The position numbers and the translations under genes are program-made. Positions 1 to 8,669 of a stretch of 64,000 bases of DNA are shown here, piece after piece. The first letter of the stretch is position 1; the number at the start of each line of letters is the position of its first letter. The notes under the pieces were generated by a model that did no database searches, was not told the origin of the DNA, and worked only from the letters and a program-made list of their open reading frames with translations. The stretch lies in assembly GCF_041859935.1 (NCBI RefSeq), contig NZ_JBFLGE010000001.1; one strand, given 5' to 3'. The DNA comes from Methanospirillum sp028695895 (GTDB lineage Archaea > Halobacteriota > Methanomicrobia > Methanomicrobiales > Methanospirillaceae).

Positions 1-327
1 TGTATCAATCTTACCCAGATTATCGTCAGCAACAGTTATCTCAAAATTTTCAAAACTTTCAAGATCCATCATCTGAACAACATTACCGGCGATTGAAATA
101 ACCTGGGCATTTCTTCTCTCAACAATAGGTGCATAAACTTTTGCTGATACCGGCTGAACAATTGACCTCTTGACGCCATCAAATATCCCCATAAGGTCAA
201 GACGGGCCTTAGCAGCACCATGTTTCCCAGGTTTTGATATAGATATCGACAGGATCCTACACGGTTCATCATCAACTAACAGATATTTTCCTTCTTTCAG
301 CTTACCAACTTCAGTCTGCTCTTTCAT
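1..327 (-). CDS. Translation factor aIF5A, 3' end cut by window edge
   Basis: Archaeal homologue of eIF5A, which helps the ribosome make difficult peptide bonds and is modified with deoxyhypusine or hypusine on one lysine. The frame opens with an ATG at 327 and runs off the left edge after 109 codons. The modification loop is visible as KPGKHGAAKAR, the standard eIF5A context, and is followed by a beta-rich OB-fold part. The gene is divergent from the phosphatase gene at 411, so the roughly 80 bases between them must hold both promoters. The identity rests on the hypusine loop and is secure; only the C-terminal residues are missing. Confidence 0.95.
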   Translation of the reverse strand, partial: MKEQTEVGKLKEGKYLLVDDEPCRILSISISKPGKHGAAKARLDLMGIFDGVKRSIVQPVSAKVYAPIVERRNAQVISIAGNVVQMMDLESFENFEITVADDNLGKIDT

Positions 328-369
328 AAAACACCTTGGGAAAAGCTGGTTATATTTACGTGTCAACCT

Positions 370-380
370 TACATAAATAC
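370..380 (+). promoter_or_regulatory. Probable TATA box of the phosphatase gene
   Basis: The AT-rich stretch TACATAAATAC ends about 30 bases before the ATG at 411, which is the spacing expected for an archaeal TATA box followed by a very short leader. It is assigned from position and composition only. Confidence 0.4.
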
Positions 381-410
381 ACCGTCCAAAAAGGATAACA
401 GGTTACTCTT

Positions 411-1187
411 ATGGATTTTTATCAGACCAGTCATTCCATTTTTAAAGCAATCCAAAAAACCATCACTCCGCTTGTCGGAACACCAGAAGCCGGAATAATA
501 ACAGGAAACGGAGCTGATGGCACACCAACAAAATACATTGATAAAGTTGCAGAGGATATTGCTGTTTCTCATATAAAAGAAGAAAATCTCTGCCATCTTC
601 TCATTAGTGAAGAAGCTGGAAAAGTGGAGATGGGAGGAGATACCGGTACAATTTTTCTTGACCCGGTGGATGGAACATATAATGCCCTTATGGACATTCC
701 CTTTTTTGCTGTCTCTCTTGCTTATGTAAAGGACGAAAAACTTATCGAAGGATTTGTTGGAAACCTATCCAACGGAGATATTTTCTCTGCAAAATATGGA
801 AAAGGTTCATTCATGAATGGAAAACCCCTTAAAGTCTCTGATATATCAAATCTCCAGGCAAGTGCAATGAGCATATATGGGAAACATTTCCAATATGACC
901 GGGTAATCCATCTCATTAGAAAAATAAGACGATTCAGACAATTTGGTGCCTCAGCCCTGGAACTCTCATACGTAGGTGCAGGAAAAATTGATGGTTTTGT
1001 GGATCTTCGAAGAACTCTTCGGGCAACAGACGCAGCAGCAGGAATACTAATACTTGCAGAAGCTGGTGGAATTGTCAGTGATCGTGATGGAAATCCACTT
1101 AAACTTCCTGATGAGGTAAATATTGGGAACTGTCTTGTGGGAACAAATGCACTTCTCCATAAAAAAGTAGTGGAATACCTGAGGTGA
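411..1187 (+). CDS. Inositol monophosphatase / fructose-1,6-bisphosphatase family enzyme
   Basis: A 258-residue, Mg-dependent, Li-sensitive-type sugar phosphatase. In archaea members of this family hydrolyse inositol-1-phosphate and often also fructose-1,6-bisphosphate. The metal ligands are visible: EE at residues 67-68, the DPVDGT motif at 84-89, and a late aspartate in ATDAAAG near residue 206, followed by EAGG. Length matches the archaeal dual-activity enzymes. The NAD kinase gene begins 6 bases after the stop, so the two are probably cotranscribed; the same pairing as a fusion or neighbours is known in other prokaryotes. Which substrate is used in vivo cannot be read from sequence. Confidence 0.9.
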   Translation: MDFYQTSHSIFKAIQKTITPLVGTPEAGIITGNGADGTPTKYIDKVAEDIAVSHIKEENLCHLLISEEAGKVEMGGDTGTIFLDPVDGTYNALMDIPFFAVSLAYVKDEKLIEGFVGNLSNGDIFSAKYGKGSFMNGKPLKVSDISNLQASAMSIYGKHFQYDRVIHLIRKIRRFRQFGASALELSYVGAGKIDGFVDLRRTLRATDAAAGILILAEAGGIVSDRDGNPLKLPDEVNIGNCLVGTNALLHKKVVEYLR

Positions 1188-1193
1188 ACTGAG

Positions 1194-2015
1194 TTGCCCG
1201 CATCAATGAATATCCTCATTGTAAACCGGTATGGTGATCCACAAATCGATCTCTTTTCCAATGATCTCGAAAAGCTATTGATCCAAAACGGATATCTGAC
1301 TTCCACATATAAAGAAAATCTTCTTGAAAAATCATCCCAGATATTTAACCCTGTAAATCCTCCGGATCTGATAATCGTTCTCGGAGGTGACGGAACCATT
1401 CTTCTTGCAACACAGAGGATGCCATTACAGGTCCCGCTTGTCGGGATAAATTATGGTGAAGTTGGGTTTTTAGCCGATTTAGAACCAGAAGATATGTCTT
1501 CTTTTATTACTTTACTAAAAGAGCCTCTTCAATTAGAGACGCGGATGAGAATTGAGCTCCGTATTAATGGTAAAGTAATCGGGACTGCCTTGAATGAAGC
1601 TTTGATTATTACAGATAGACCGGCTAAAATGCTGAAATTTCTCATCCATATCAACGGAAAAGTAGCAGAACAGTTTCGGGCTGATGGTCTGATAATAAGC
1701 ACACCAACCGGCTCAACTGCATATGCCATGAGTGCCGGAGGGCCAATTGTTGATCCAAGGGTAGAGGGATTTTTGATGGTTCCCCTGGCACCATTCATGC
1801 TTTCTAACCGGCCACATCTCATTGATTCCTCAAGAACTGTATCTATCACCCTGGAAACGACTAAACCTGCAAAACTTGTTATTGACGGGCAGACAGAAAT
1901 ACATCTTGATGCCAATTACACTGTAGAAATCTCAAAAAGTGCCAATCCTGCCTTATTTTTAGATGTTGGCCAGAACTTTTTTGAAAAAATCAATCGAAAA
2001 CTCAGACATCTGTAG
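1194..2015 (+). CDS. nadK: NAD kinase
   Basis: ATP-dependent NAD kinase, making NADP. It has the GGDG nucleotide-binding motif near residues 64-67 and the PTGSTAY motif with the following AGGP near residues 171-180, both diagnostic. The chosen start is the TTG at 1194, because the Shine-Dalgarno-like GAGGTGA at 1181-1187 lies at a good distance from it; an in-frame ATG at 1206 is the alternative and would remove four residues. It lies directly behind the phosphatase gene. A second, distantly related ATP-NAD kinase-family protein is encoded at 46620-47729. Confidence 0.93.
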   Translation: MPASMNILIVNRYGDPQIDLFSNDLEKLLIQNGYLTSTYKENLLEKSSQIFNPVNPPDLIIVLGGDGTILLATQRMPLQVPLVGINYGEVGFLADLEPEDMSSFITLLKEPLQLETRMRIELRINGKVIGTALNEALIITDRPAKMLKFLIHINGKVAEQFRADGLIISTPTGSTAYAMSAGGPIVDPRVEGFLMVPLAPFMLSNRPHLIDSSRTVSITLETTKPAKLVIDGQTEIHLDANYTVEISKSANPALFLDVGQNFFEKINRKLRHL

Positions 2016-2073
2016 TCAAAAAGAAAGTTTTAATTTGATTCCTGTATGATATGCACGAGAGGACTTGAGTATC

Positions 2074-2787
2074 ATGAAGGATGTTATACGAACCAGATTT
2101 GATTATGCAGAAGCTTCAAAGGTTTTAAAGGAAACCCTGGACCTGGACGGGTCGCCTGTTGCATTCAAGTTTTGTAAAACTGCAGAAGAAATCCCTGAAG
2201 GAATGACCTTGTTAACGGAAAAAATACGTCATTGCCAGATGGTTGGAATGGCCAGGAAAGAAGGTAAGATATTTTATTCAACCGTCGATAACCATTCCTG
2301 CATGGGTGGTTCATGGGCCCTTGGACTCAGGGAACTGACACCCACTCTTAAATCCGGTGAGTTTTATTATAAACTCGGAAAATTCGAGTCATGGGCCGCC
2401 TGTAAAAGGACTATTGATCGCGTGCCTCATGTTGAATCACTTACCACACATGCCACATTATATGCCCCTTTGGAAAAAACTCCATTTGATCCAACACTCG
2501 TTCTGATAATTACAAAACCAAAGGCAATGTTAAAACTCGCGCAAAGTAATCTCTACCGTCTTGGTGGCAGGATAACTTCAAATTTTTCCGGAATTCAGTC
2601 AGTTTGTTCTGATGCCTGTGCGCAGGTATACCTTAACGGCACTCCGAATTACTCACTTGGATGTGACGGGTCAAGAAAATTTTCCGGTGTAGAGGAAGGA
2701 GAAATGGTAATGGGGATTCCAATTGAGATTATTCCAGAGATTACCTTTTCCCTTAAGATAGTAACAGGAGCAGCCGGATCTTCATAA
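2074..2787 (+). CDS. DUF169 family protein
   Basis: A 237-residue member of the DUF169 family, widespread in methanogens and anaerobes and without an established function. The sequence is typical: an N-terminal segment with SPVAFKF, then conserved cysteines in RHCQM, NHSCMGG and a C-terminal CSDAC stretch, which suggests metal or cofactor binding, though that is inference. A TTG at 2065 would add three residues, but GAGAGG at 2057-2062 is better spaced for the ATG at 2074. A T-rich tract follows the stop codon. Confidence 0.8.
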   Translation: MKDVIRTRFDYAEASKVLKETLDLDGSPVAFKFCKTAEEIPEGMTLLTEKIRHCQMVGMARKEGKIFYSTVDNHSCMGGSWALGLRELTPTLKSGEFYYKLGKFESWAACKRTIDRVPHVESLTTHATLYAPLEKTPFDPTLVLIITKPKAMLKLAQSNLYRLGGRITSNFSGIQSVCSDACAQVYLNGTPNYSLGCDGSRKFSGVEEGEMVMGIPIEIIPEITFSLKIVTGAAGSS

Positions 2788-2789
2788 TC

Positions 2790-2796
2790 TTTTTTT
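2790..2796 (+). terminator. T-tract, probable transcription terminator
   Basis: Seven consecutive T residues lie just behind the DUF169 stop codon. Archaeal RNA polymerase terminates at such tracts without needing a hairpin. The next gene begins 11 bases downstream, so termination would be partial or the next promoter lies inside this gene. Confidence 0.4.
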
Positions 2797-2806
2797 ATTC
2801 ATTCTC

Positions 2807-3373
2807 ATGGAGGAGAAGAATCTTAACAATGGCAGAATACAGATAGGTACGAGAAAAAGGATGCTGAAAAAATTTCCAATCATATTTCTTATCCCCATGC
2901 TGGTATTAGCCACCTCTGGTGCTCCGGTTTACACAGGAGAAGACTTGTTTGAGGTTGGGAATGAACATTATGCTAATGGCTTACTGGATAAGGCAATCGA
3001 GATCTGGATGCAGGCCAAACAAGCAGATCCTTCTCTTTCCGCAAATGCCTGGTACAATATCGGTCTTGCCTATGCGGCAATGAAGAATTATGAGAAGGCA
3101 ATAATAGCATGGAATGAGACGGTTTTGCTTGTTCCAAACTCATCCATGGCTTATGATAATATGGGAACTGCATATGGTCTTCTTGGCAGGTATGAAGAAG
3201 CTGAGAGAGCATATGACAAGGCCATAGAGATAGATCCTGATGTAGTCAAGTACCGGATTGATAAAGAACTGCTTTTAAAAAGTGCACCTAAAGAAGAGAC
3301 ACCTTTATCGCCATTATCTGCATTTCTTGCTCTTATTACAGTCTTAGGGATTATTACCCGGTACACCGGATAA
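2807..3373 (+). CDS. Secreted or membrane-anchored TPR protein
   Basis: A 188-residue protein with a hydrophobic N-terminal signal segment (about residues 20-38), roughly three tetratricopeptide repeats (residues 45-150, with motifs such as AWYNIGLAYAAMKNYEKAI), and a C-terminal hydrophobic helix after ETPLSPLSAF. TPR arrays bind proteins; the signal and tail place it outside the membrane, perhaps anchored. The C-terminal tail resembles that of the TPR protein at 17564-18238, suggesting a shared surface-anchoring signal. An internal in-frame ATG at 2861 would give a shorter, better-formed signal peptide. No specific function is known. Confidence 0.75.
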   Translation: MEEKNLNNGRIQIGTRKRMLKKFPIIFLIPMLVLATSGAPVYTGEDLFEVGNEHYANGLLDKAIEIWMQAKQADPSLSANAWYNIGLAYAAMKNYEKAIIAWNETVLLVPNSSMAYDNMGTAYGLLGRYEEAERAYDKAIEIDPDVVKYRIDKELLLKSAPKEETPLSPLSAFLALITVLGIITRYTG

Positions 3374-3419
3374 GACACTTCCCAAAAAGACTTTTGCCGG
3401 ACAGGAGGTACTCACATAT

Positions 3420-5096
3420 ATGGATAATCGAACACATATTTTCACAATTCTTATTATATTTCTCTGTTTATTCTGCCCTGTTTCCTTAATCCCTGCAGAA
3501 CTTATAGGAAAAGAATTTCCAGGCTTTTCAAATATATGCGTAAAGGCAGATGAAAATTTAATCCCGGACATCATCGGTGTATCAATGAAATTACCAGATA
3601 TTGTCTATGCAGGGACTTATTTACGAGTTATTGACATAGTCAGGAGTCAGGAAAAATTACCAACAGGCACTTTTTCAATTAATTATATTCTTGAAGATAG
3701 TAATGGGATACAACCTGAAAGATTACTTGGAACTATTAACATTCAAAATCTTGTTCGGGGGGGACAAAAAAAGATAAACACAACTTTTCCAGTACCTTCT
3801 GACGTTCAAACTGGTCATTACCTGGTTCAGCGACTGATAACGAATACAGAAAATTCTGCTAATACTGGTTCATATCTGCAAGGAAGGCAAAACCAGGTTC
3901 AGATAATTAACAGTGAAGAGAACATACTTACAGGATATTCTGATGATCCGGAATATACCGGGGAAACTGGAACACTTTTCATCAGTTCAACAGTGGTAAA
4001 TTCTAATGATTATTATCCAGTAGAAACAAAAATATTTTATTACCTCTCTAAATCTGGTTTGATTTCAGATGATCTTATCTTTATCGGAGATACGAATAAT
4101 TTTATCATCCAGCCAAAAGACGAAATAATAACTGAAAAGACTTTTTCAATTTCAGAAGATTTAGAAAACGGAAAATATTTCCTGATTTCATCATTCCTTC
4201 CGATTGAAATTATTACAAAAGACAATTCATCGTATTGGATATCTGGTGATCCTGTTTCCATTTCCAGGACAATTCCATATAACTATCCTGTTATTCCTTT
4301 AACCAGACCTGATACAATTCAGACCTCTCCTGAACCAGATGTAACAACTTTAAAAACAGATTACCCTGATATTTTGTATATCGGGGAAGGAAATAAGATC
4401 ACAGATTCGATTGCAAATATCGGAGGCTCAACTGCAGGAATTGTAAGGGTTGAATACCTGTTCTCTTCAGATAATGCCGGAAGCGATGCAAAACACCTTG
4501 ACTGGTGGACCATTCATAATCTGAAAGGAGGAGAGACACGAACAGAACAGGTAACAATTGGCATTCCAGGAGGGATACGAGCGGGTATCTACTACTTGAC
4601 AAAAAAGATAACAGTAACCTCCAGTCCTCAGGAAAAAAATACGGCCAACAATTTCTGGACCGGAAACAGACCTGTCCGTGCTGAATATAACCCTGCAGCA
4701 AGAATTCCGGACCTGACACATGTCACAACAAAATTCCCATTTGCAGATCCTGGTGAAAATGCAGAGATTTCTGACACAATTACAAATATCGGGAATGCTT
4801 GTGCAGGTCAGGTCACCGTTGCATATTACATCTCTCCTTATCCCTCATTTGATCCATCAACTGCGAGGTACCTGGGAGCATGGGAGACTGGCAGGATTTG
4901 TGTTGGTGAACAGCTGTCCAATACGATTAATATAACAATACCAGCAGACCTCAGAAAGGGAGAGTATTACTGGTTCTCTGTAATTGATCCATGCACTTTT
5001 ATCGCATATTGCGGTGAAGAGATGCCGGAACTTGATAAATCAAATAATATTAACATTGGTCAGCTTAATATCGGGCCATGTGTATTTTGCAGATAA
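3420..5096 (+). CDS. Secreted protein with repeated CARDB-like domains
   Basis: A 558-residue extracellular protein. It starts with a signal peptide (residues 1-24) and then carries about four beta-sandwich units of roughly 110-130 residues resembling CARDB adhesion domains. The repeat starts are recognisable as PDI/PDV/PDL followed by a short beta strand and phrases like ITDSIANIGG and ISDTITNIGN. The strong Shine-Dalgarno sequence GGAGGT at 3404-3409 supports the ATG at 3420. No catalytic domain is seen, so a surface or adhesion role is likely. It follows the TPR gene on the same strand. Confidence 0.75.
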   Translation: MDNRTHIFTILIIFLCLFCPVSLIPAELIGKEFPGFSNICVKADENLIPDIIGVSMKLPDIVYAGTYLRVIDIVRSQEKLPTGTFSINYILEDSNGIQPERLLGTINIQNLVRGGQKKINTTFPVPSDVQTGHYLVQRLITNTENSANTGSYLQGRQNQVQIINSEENILTGYSDDPEYTGETGTLFISSTVVNSNDYYPVETKIFYYLSKSGLISDDLIFIGDTNNFIIQPKDEIITEKTFSISEDLENGKYFLISSFLPIEIITKDNSSYWISGDPVSISRTIPYNYPVIPLTRPDTIQTSPEPDVTTLKTDYPDILYIGEGNKITDSIANIGGSTAGIVRVEYLFSSDNAGSDAKHLDWWTIHNLKGGETRTEQVTIGIPGGIRAGIYYLTKKITVTSSPQEKNTANNFWTGNRPVRAEYNPAARIPDLTHVTTKFPFADPGENAEISDTITNIGNACAGQVTVAYYISPYPSFDPSTARYLGAWETGRICVGEQLSNTINITIPADLRKGEYYWFSVIDPCTFIAYCGEEMPELDKSNNINIGQLNIGPCVFCR

Positions 5097-5150
5097 CCAA
5101 GATGCTCTCCTTCTCCTATCTTTTTTTGTCTGGAAGTTCCATATATATGC

Positions 5151-5717
5151 ATGACCGGCAATAATCCGGATATCTCCACTTCATTATCTTCAGGATTAAA
5201 TGGGTTACTTGTTGATAAATCATTAGGAAAATCAACTGAAAAAGAAGTAGAAGAATCATTTCAGGTTGTCGAGTTCCTTCTTGGACAGGACCATTTTGCG
5301 ATTGATCTCTTCGATGTTAAAGAAGTTGTTGAATATGCCAGAATTACAAAACTTCCAAACAGTCCTGTATATATAAAAGGGATCATTGACCTCAGAGGAG
5401 AAGTAACCACAATAATAGACTTAAAACAGCAACTTGCAATCACTTCTAAAAATAAAATTTCAGATGATGAGACAAGAATAATTGTACTCGATGATCGGAT
5501 TACTAATTCCAAGATTGGTATCATGGTTGATGATGTCCTGACTGTATCAACCTATAATGCAAGCCATGTCGATGAAACAGCAACATTAGGAGATGAATCA
5601 TCCCACCTGCTTGGCATAATTAAGAAAAAAAACAGGGATAAAGATAAAGAAAGCACAGAACTGGTAATATGGCTGGATATTAAGACATTACTAAGAGATA
5701 TGAATCAGATAAAGTAA
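5151..5717 (+). CDS. cheW: CheW-like chemotaxis coupling protein
   Basis: CheW couples chemoreceptors to the CheA kinase. Residues 38-188 form the CheW domain: FLLGQDHFAIDLFDVKEVV, then KGIIDLRGEV and IDLKQQL, and later GIMVDDVLTV, all typical. The first 36 residues are a variable, serine-rich tail. A TATA-like ATATATAT sits immediately before the ATG at 5151, too close for a normal leader, but no other in-frame start precedes the domain. No cheA, cheR or receptor gene is in the window; a stand-alone CheB methylesterase lies at 12700-13248, so this may serve a dispersed or accessory chemosensory system. Confidence 0.88.
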   Translation: MTGNNPDISTSLSSGLNGLLVDKSLGKSTEKEVEESFQVVEFLLGQDHFAIDLFDVKEVVEYARITKLPNSPVYIKGIIDLRGEVTTIIDLKQQLAITSKNKISDDETRIIVLDDRITNSKIGIMVDDVLTVSTYNASHVDETATLGDESSHLLGIIKKKNRDKDKESTELVIWLDIKTLLRDMNQIK

Positions 5718-5775
5718 ATCACATGGTAAAAAAGATGAAAAATGGCATTGGAAATTTAACTGCTATTAATTAATC

Positions 5776-6246
5776 ATGACTTTCAAAGTTACAGATAAAT
5801 ATTTTAAAACAATTTATACAAAGGAAAAAAACCCCACAAAATCCAATATTCATTTCATTATAATTGACTCATGGGATTCTGACTCTGTCATCAGACTATA
5901 CAAAGATGCAGGATGGTGGAAAGATGATTATAGCCCTGATGATATCCCAAAAATTATAAAGGAGAGTTTTCGTTTCTGTATAGGAATTAATACTAATACT
6001 GGTGAAACGATCGCAACAGGTCGGATAATATCAGATGGGGTTAGTACAGGCTATATCCAGGATTTATGCGTGTTAAAGCAATCCAGAGGTATTGGAGTTG
6101 GAAGTTTTTTGTTACAATACTTAATAAATGTAGCAGGAAGTGCCGGACTCAATCAGATAATTCTTGTAGCAGAGCCAGATACAACCGGTTTTTATGAACG
6201 AGCAGGTTTAGTTTCACTTGAGAGAAAAACATTTTTCTTATTTTAA
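5776..6246 (+). CDS. GNAT family N-acetyltransferase
   Basis: A 156-residue acetyltransferase-fold protein. The acetyl-CoA binding segment is visible as QDLCVLKQSRGIGVGSFLLQYL (the RGIGVG turn near residue 112), followed by VAEPDTTGFYERAGL, the usual C-terminal part of the GNAT fold. The acceptor substrate is unknown. The next gene overlaps or follows within a few bases and encodes another GNAT-fold (DUF2156-like) protein, so the pair may act together. Confidence 0.82.
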   Translation: MTFKVTDKYFKTIYTKEKNPTKSNIHFIIIDSWDSDSVIRLYKDAGWWKDDYSPDDIPKIIKESFRFCIGINTNTGETIATGRIISDGVSTGYIQDLCVLKQSRGIGVGSFLLQYLINVAGSAGLNQIILVAEPDTTGFYERAGLVSLERKTFFLF

Positions 6247-6259
6247 AAAAGGTTTACAA

Positions 6260-7153
6260 ATGAAAATTCATGAAGAAGACTTTCATCCTATAGAAGTTGA
6301 AGATAAAAAAATATTTGACAGTATTTATAGAGACTATCCAATTCATCACTCGGAAAATACATTTGGAACATTATTTTGCTGGCGTTCTTATGGTAATTAT
6401 AAGTTCTGTGAGCATGAAGGCTGCTTAATTATTAAAGGTGAAACAGAAAATTACTATTCATACAGATTTCCTATTGGTCCGATAAAACCAGACTTCTTTT
6501 TTGCAACCATAAAACTTGCACAAGACCTTGGAGAAGAAGCTCCGCTTTTGATAATGGAACCATGGCAATATAACTGGATGCAGAAAAACTGTTCTTCTCT
6601 TAACTTAAAACCTGACAGAAATTTCTTTGATTATGTTTATCGTGCAGATGTGCTTGCGTCACTTCCCGGACAGAATTTTCTTACCATTCGAAAACAATTA
6701 AATAAATTTCGAAAAAAATGTCCATCAGAAATTGAAATTGTCACGGAATCAAACATAGATGAAGTGCAGGAGTTCCTGATTAAATGGTGTCAACAAAGGG
6801 AATGCGATAAATATACTATCTTAAAACATGAAAAAGAGGCAATAACAGAGGCAGTAAAAAATTTTGAAACTCTTCAGTTCTCCGGAATCACTGTTAACCC
6901 AAAGGGAGAAATTGGAGGGATCGCAATTTTTGAAGAATTAAATCCTGCCACTGCAGTAATTCACTATGAAAAAGCATTGCCGGATTGTGAGGGAATTTAT
7001 AAAGAAGTGAATGTTCAGACTGCAATACACCTGAAAGATAAGTATCAATTTATTAACCGGGAGAGTGATATGGGGATAGCAGGCCTTAGGGAATCAAAAG
7101 AGCGCTATCATCCTGATCATTTTGCAAAATTGTATTACCTCGAAAATGTGTGA
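6260..7153 (+). CDS. DUF2156 family protein (GNAT-like, lysyl-PG synthase C-terminal fold)
   Basis: A 297-residue protein of the DUF2156 family, related to the aminoacyl-transferase domain of phosphatidylglycerol lysyltransferases. Typical phrases are FGTLFCWRSYGNYKF near the N-terminus, the middle KQLNKFRKK segment, and the end with NRESDMGIAGLRESKERYHP. A frame reaching back to 6218 exists inside the previous gene, but the ATG at 6260 preceded by AAAGGTTT is the better start. The substrate is unknown; an acyl or aminoacyl transfer is inferred from the fold. Confidence 0.8.
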   Translation: MKIHEEDFHPIEVEDKKIFDSIYRDYPIHHSENTFGTLFCWRSYGNYKFCEHEGCLIIKGETENYYSYRFPIGPIKPDFFFATIKLAQDLGEEAPLLIMEPWQYNWMQKNCSSLNLKPDRNFFDYVYRADVLASLPGQNFLTIRKQLNKFRKKCPSEIEIVTESNIDEVQEFLIKWCQQRECDKYTILKHEKEAITEAVKNFETLQFSGITVNPKGEIGGIAIFEELNPATAVIHYEKALPDCEGIYKEVNVQTAIHLKDKYQFINRESDMGIAGLRESKERYHPDHFAKLYYLENV

Positions 7154-7160
7154 TTTTTTT
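7154..7160 (+). terminator. T-tract terminator after the DUF2156 gene
   Basis: Seven T residues directly follow the TGA stop codon, an archaeal-type terminator signal closing the GNAT/DUF2156 unit. Confidence 0.45.
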
Positions 7161-7238
7161 CTACTCTGATTACTAAATATTATTAATAATATATACAACT
7201 AATTTTATACTTCGCACTTCAATACTACAATTGCGTTC

Positions 7239-8663
7239 ATGAATTTGCTACCGTTAGGTTTCAATATTTTCATTATTATAGGATTTTTATTAGCTTCAGG
7301 CATGGGATGTCCCATATCTGTTGCTGATTACTCAATCAGCACCCTTATTGAAACAACCGGGCCGGTACAGGACAGATTTTCCGGAGCATTTTCTCAGGCT
7401 GATGAAAACGGGACTTATGTATCTGGTGTTTATTCAGACTCTGTCATGACAAATGACGGAATCATGTCCCTCTCAAAACAGGTCAGTATGACTGGGGATA
7501 AATCAACCAATCATGGATTTGATACACAAAAAATTCTTAAATACTCATCAGGCTTAACTGGAGGACACCTTATCGCTGATGAATATATCCTGACATCCAG
7601 TGATAATTATATAAATGAGACTAATCATGGCTCCACCTGTTTTGGAGAGACCTGTGCTGCACCAGCGTGTGTTTCCAAAGAAAATTCAGCTTCATTCTCA
7701 ATAATTAATGCAAAAAACCTGGTAATGTCTTCATCAGGCAGAAGCTCAGACGGGACAATGGATTATATAATTAATATTGACTCACCAGATAACAACACAT
7801 CTGAAGGCGGATTAGAGGGTACTATCATCACTGCTTATCATGGAAGTATAAAAACTCCGACCAGCGAAGTTGCACTTTATGATAGGACACTGGTATCAGG
7901 CCTTATAGATACATTCAGCCGTTGGTACCATGCAGAAGAACAACTGGACCTAATTGCAGCATCCTCAGTGTCAGGTGCATTTCATGATAAAACCATCATG
8001 GAACAGAAATTTTCACAAAATAATACAGCTACTGGAGAAATTTTATCAGGCACAACGGTATATTCACAGGATGTTATTACAAGCGGAGGAAGAACTGATG
8101 AAACCAGGCAGATTACCGCATCAGATAGTATCACTGCAGAGAGAATTATTGAATATTCATCAGATGGAGATTGCTCAATCCAGGTCTCAGAACATGCAAT
8201 TGCAACCAGAATCGATGAATCTAATGGAAATTCAGAGAGCCAGACTTGTGTATTAGGAGAAAACGTTCTTACTGCAGATGAAAAATCCCCATACAAAGAA
8301 GCAGCAGCAGAGACCGGCATTACTGGTGTTTCTTCAGCGAAAATTAGCAGTAGCACACATATCGCCAATAATCAGCACAACAATGATTTAAATCTTGAAT
8401 ACAGGGCAAATATCATGATACCGGCAGGGTTTAATGAATCTTTGGTAATGGAAATGAAAGATAATGATAATGACGGACGATTTGAAGATCTTAATGGAAA
8501 TGGTCGTCTGGACATGCATGATCTGGTCCTGCTTTTCCAGAACTTCAGATGGATTGGGGAGAGTAATCTCTCCCTACGGATAGATTTTAACAAAAATGGA
8601 AGGGCTGACTTTGCAGATATTGTTACCCTGTTTAATTACATGAACATGACTTCATCCAAATGA
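7239..8663 (+). CDS. Secreted protein with C-terminal dockerin-like calcium repeats
   Basis: A 474-residue extracellular protein. A signal peptide (about residues 1-29) is followed by a 370-residue serine/threonine-rich region of unknown fold that keeps returning to short strands and ends near residue 395. The last 70 residues hold two EF-hand-like loops, DLNGNGRLDMHDLVLLF and DFNKNGRADFADIVTLF, preceded by DNDNDGRFED; this is the arrangement of a type I dockerin. A dockerin would attach the protein to a cohesin-bearing partner, but no cohesin is recognisable in the window. The large middle part is not recognised. Confidence 0.75.
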   Translation: MNLLPLGFNIFIIIGFLLASGMGCPISVADYSISTLIETTGPVQDRFSGAFSQADENGTYVSGVYSDSVMTNDGIMSLSKQVSMTGDKSTNHGFDTQKILKYSSGLTGGHLIADEYILTSSDNYINETNHGSTCFGETCAAPACVSKENSASFSIINAKNLVMSSSGRSSDGTMDYIINIDSPDNNTSEGGLEGTIITAYHGSIKTPTSEVALYDRTLVSGLIDTFSRWYHAEEQLDLIAASSVSGAFHDKTIMEQKFSQNNTATGEILSGTTVYSQDVITSGGRTDETRQITASDSITAERIIEYSSDGDCSIQVSEHAIATRIDESNGNSESQTCVLGENVLTADEKSPYKEAAAETGITGVSSAKISSSTHIANNQHNNDLNLEYRANIMIPAGFNESLVMEMKDNDNDGRFEDLNGNGRLDMHDLVLLFQNFRWIGESNLSLRIDFNKNGRADFADIVTLFNYMNMTSSK

Positions 8664-8669
8664 AATGAG

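Noticed and set aside
722..1399. A 225-codon open frame on the minus strand across the phosphatase and NAD kinase genes
   Set aside because: It is antisense to two well-supported genes, has no recognisable domain, and spans their boundary; it is a shadow frame.
8305..8663. EF-hand-like loops as a stand-alone calcium-binding protein
   Set aside because: They are continuous with the exported protein's frame and fit a C-terminal dockerin-like module better.
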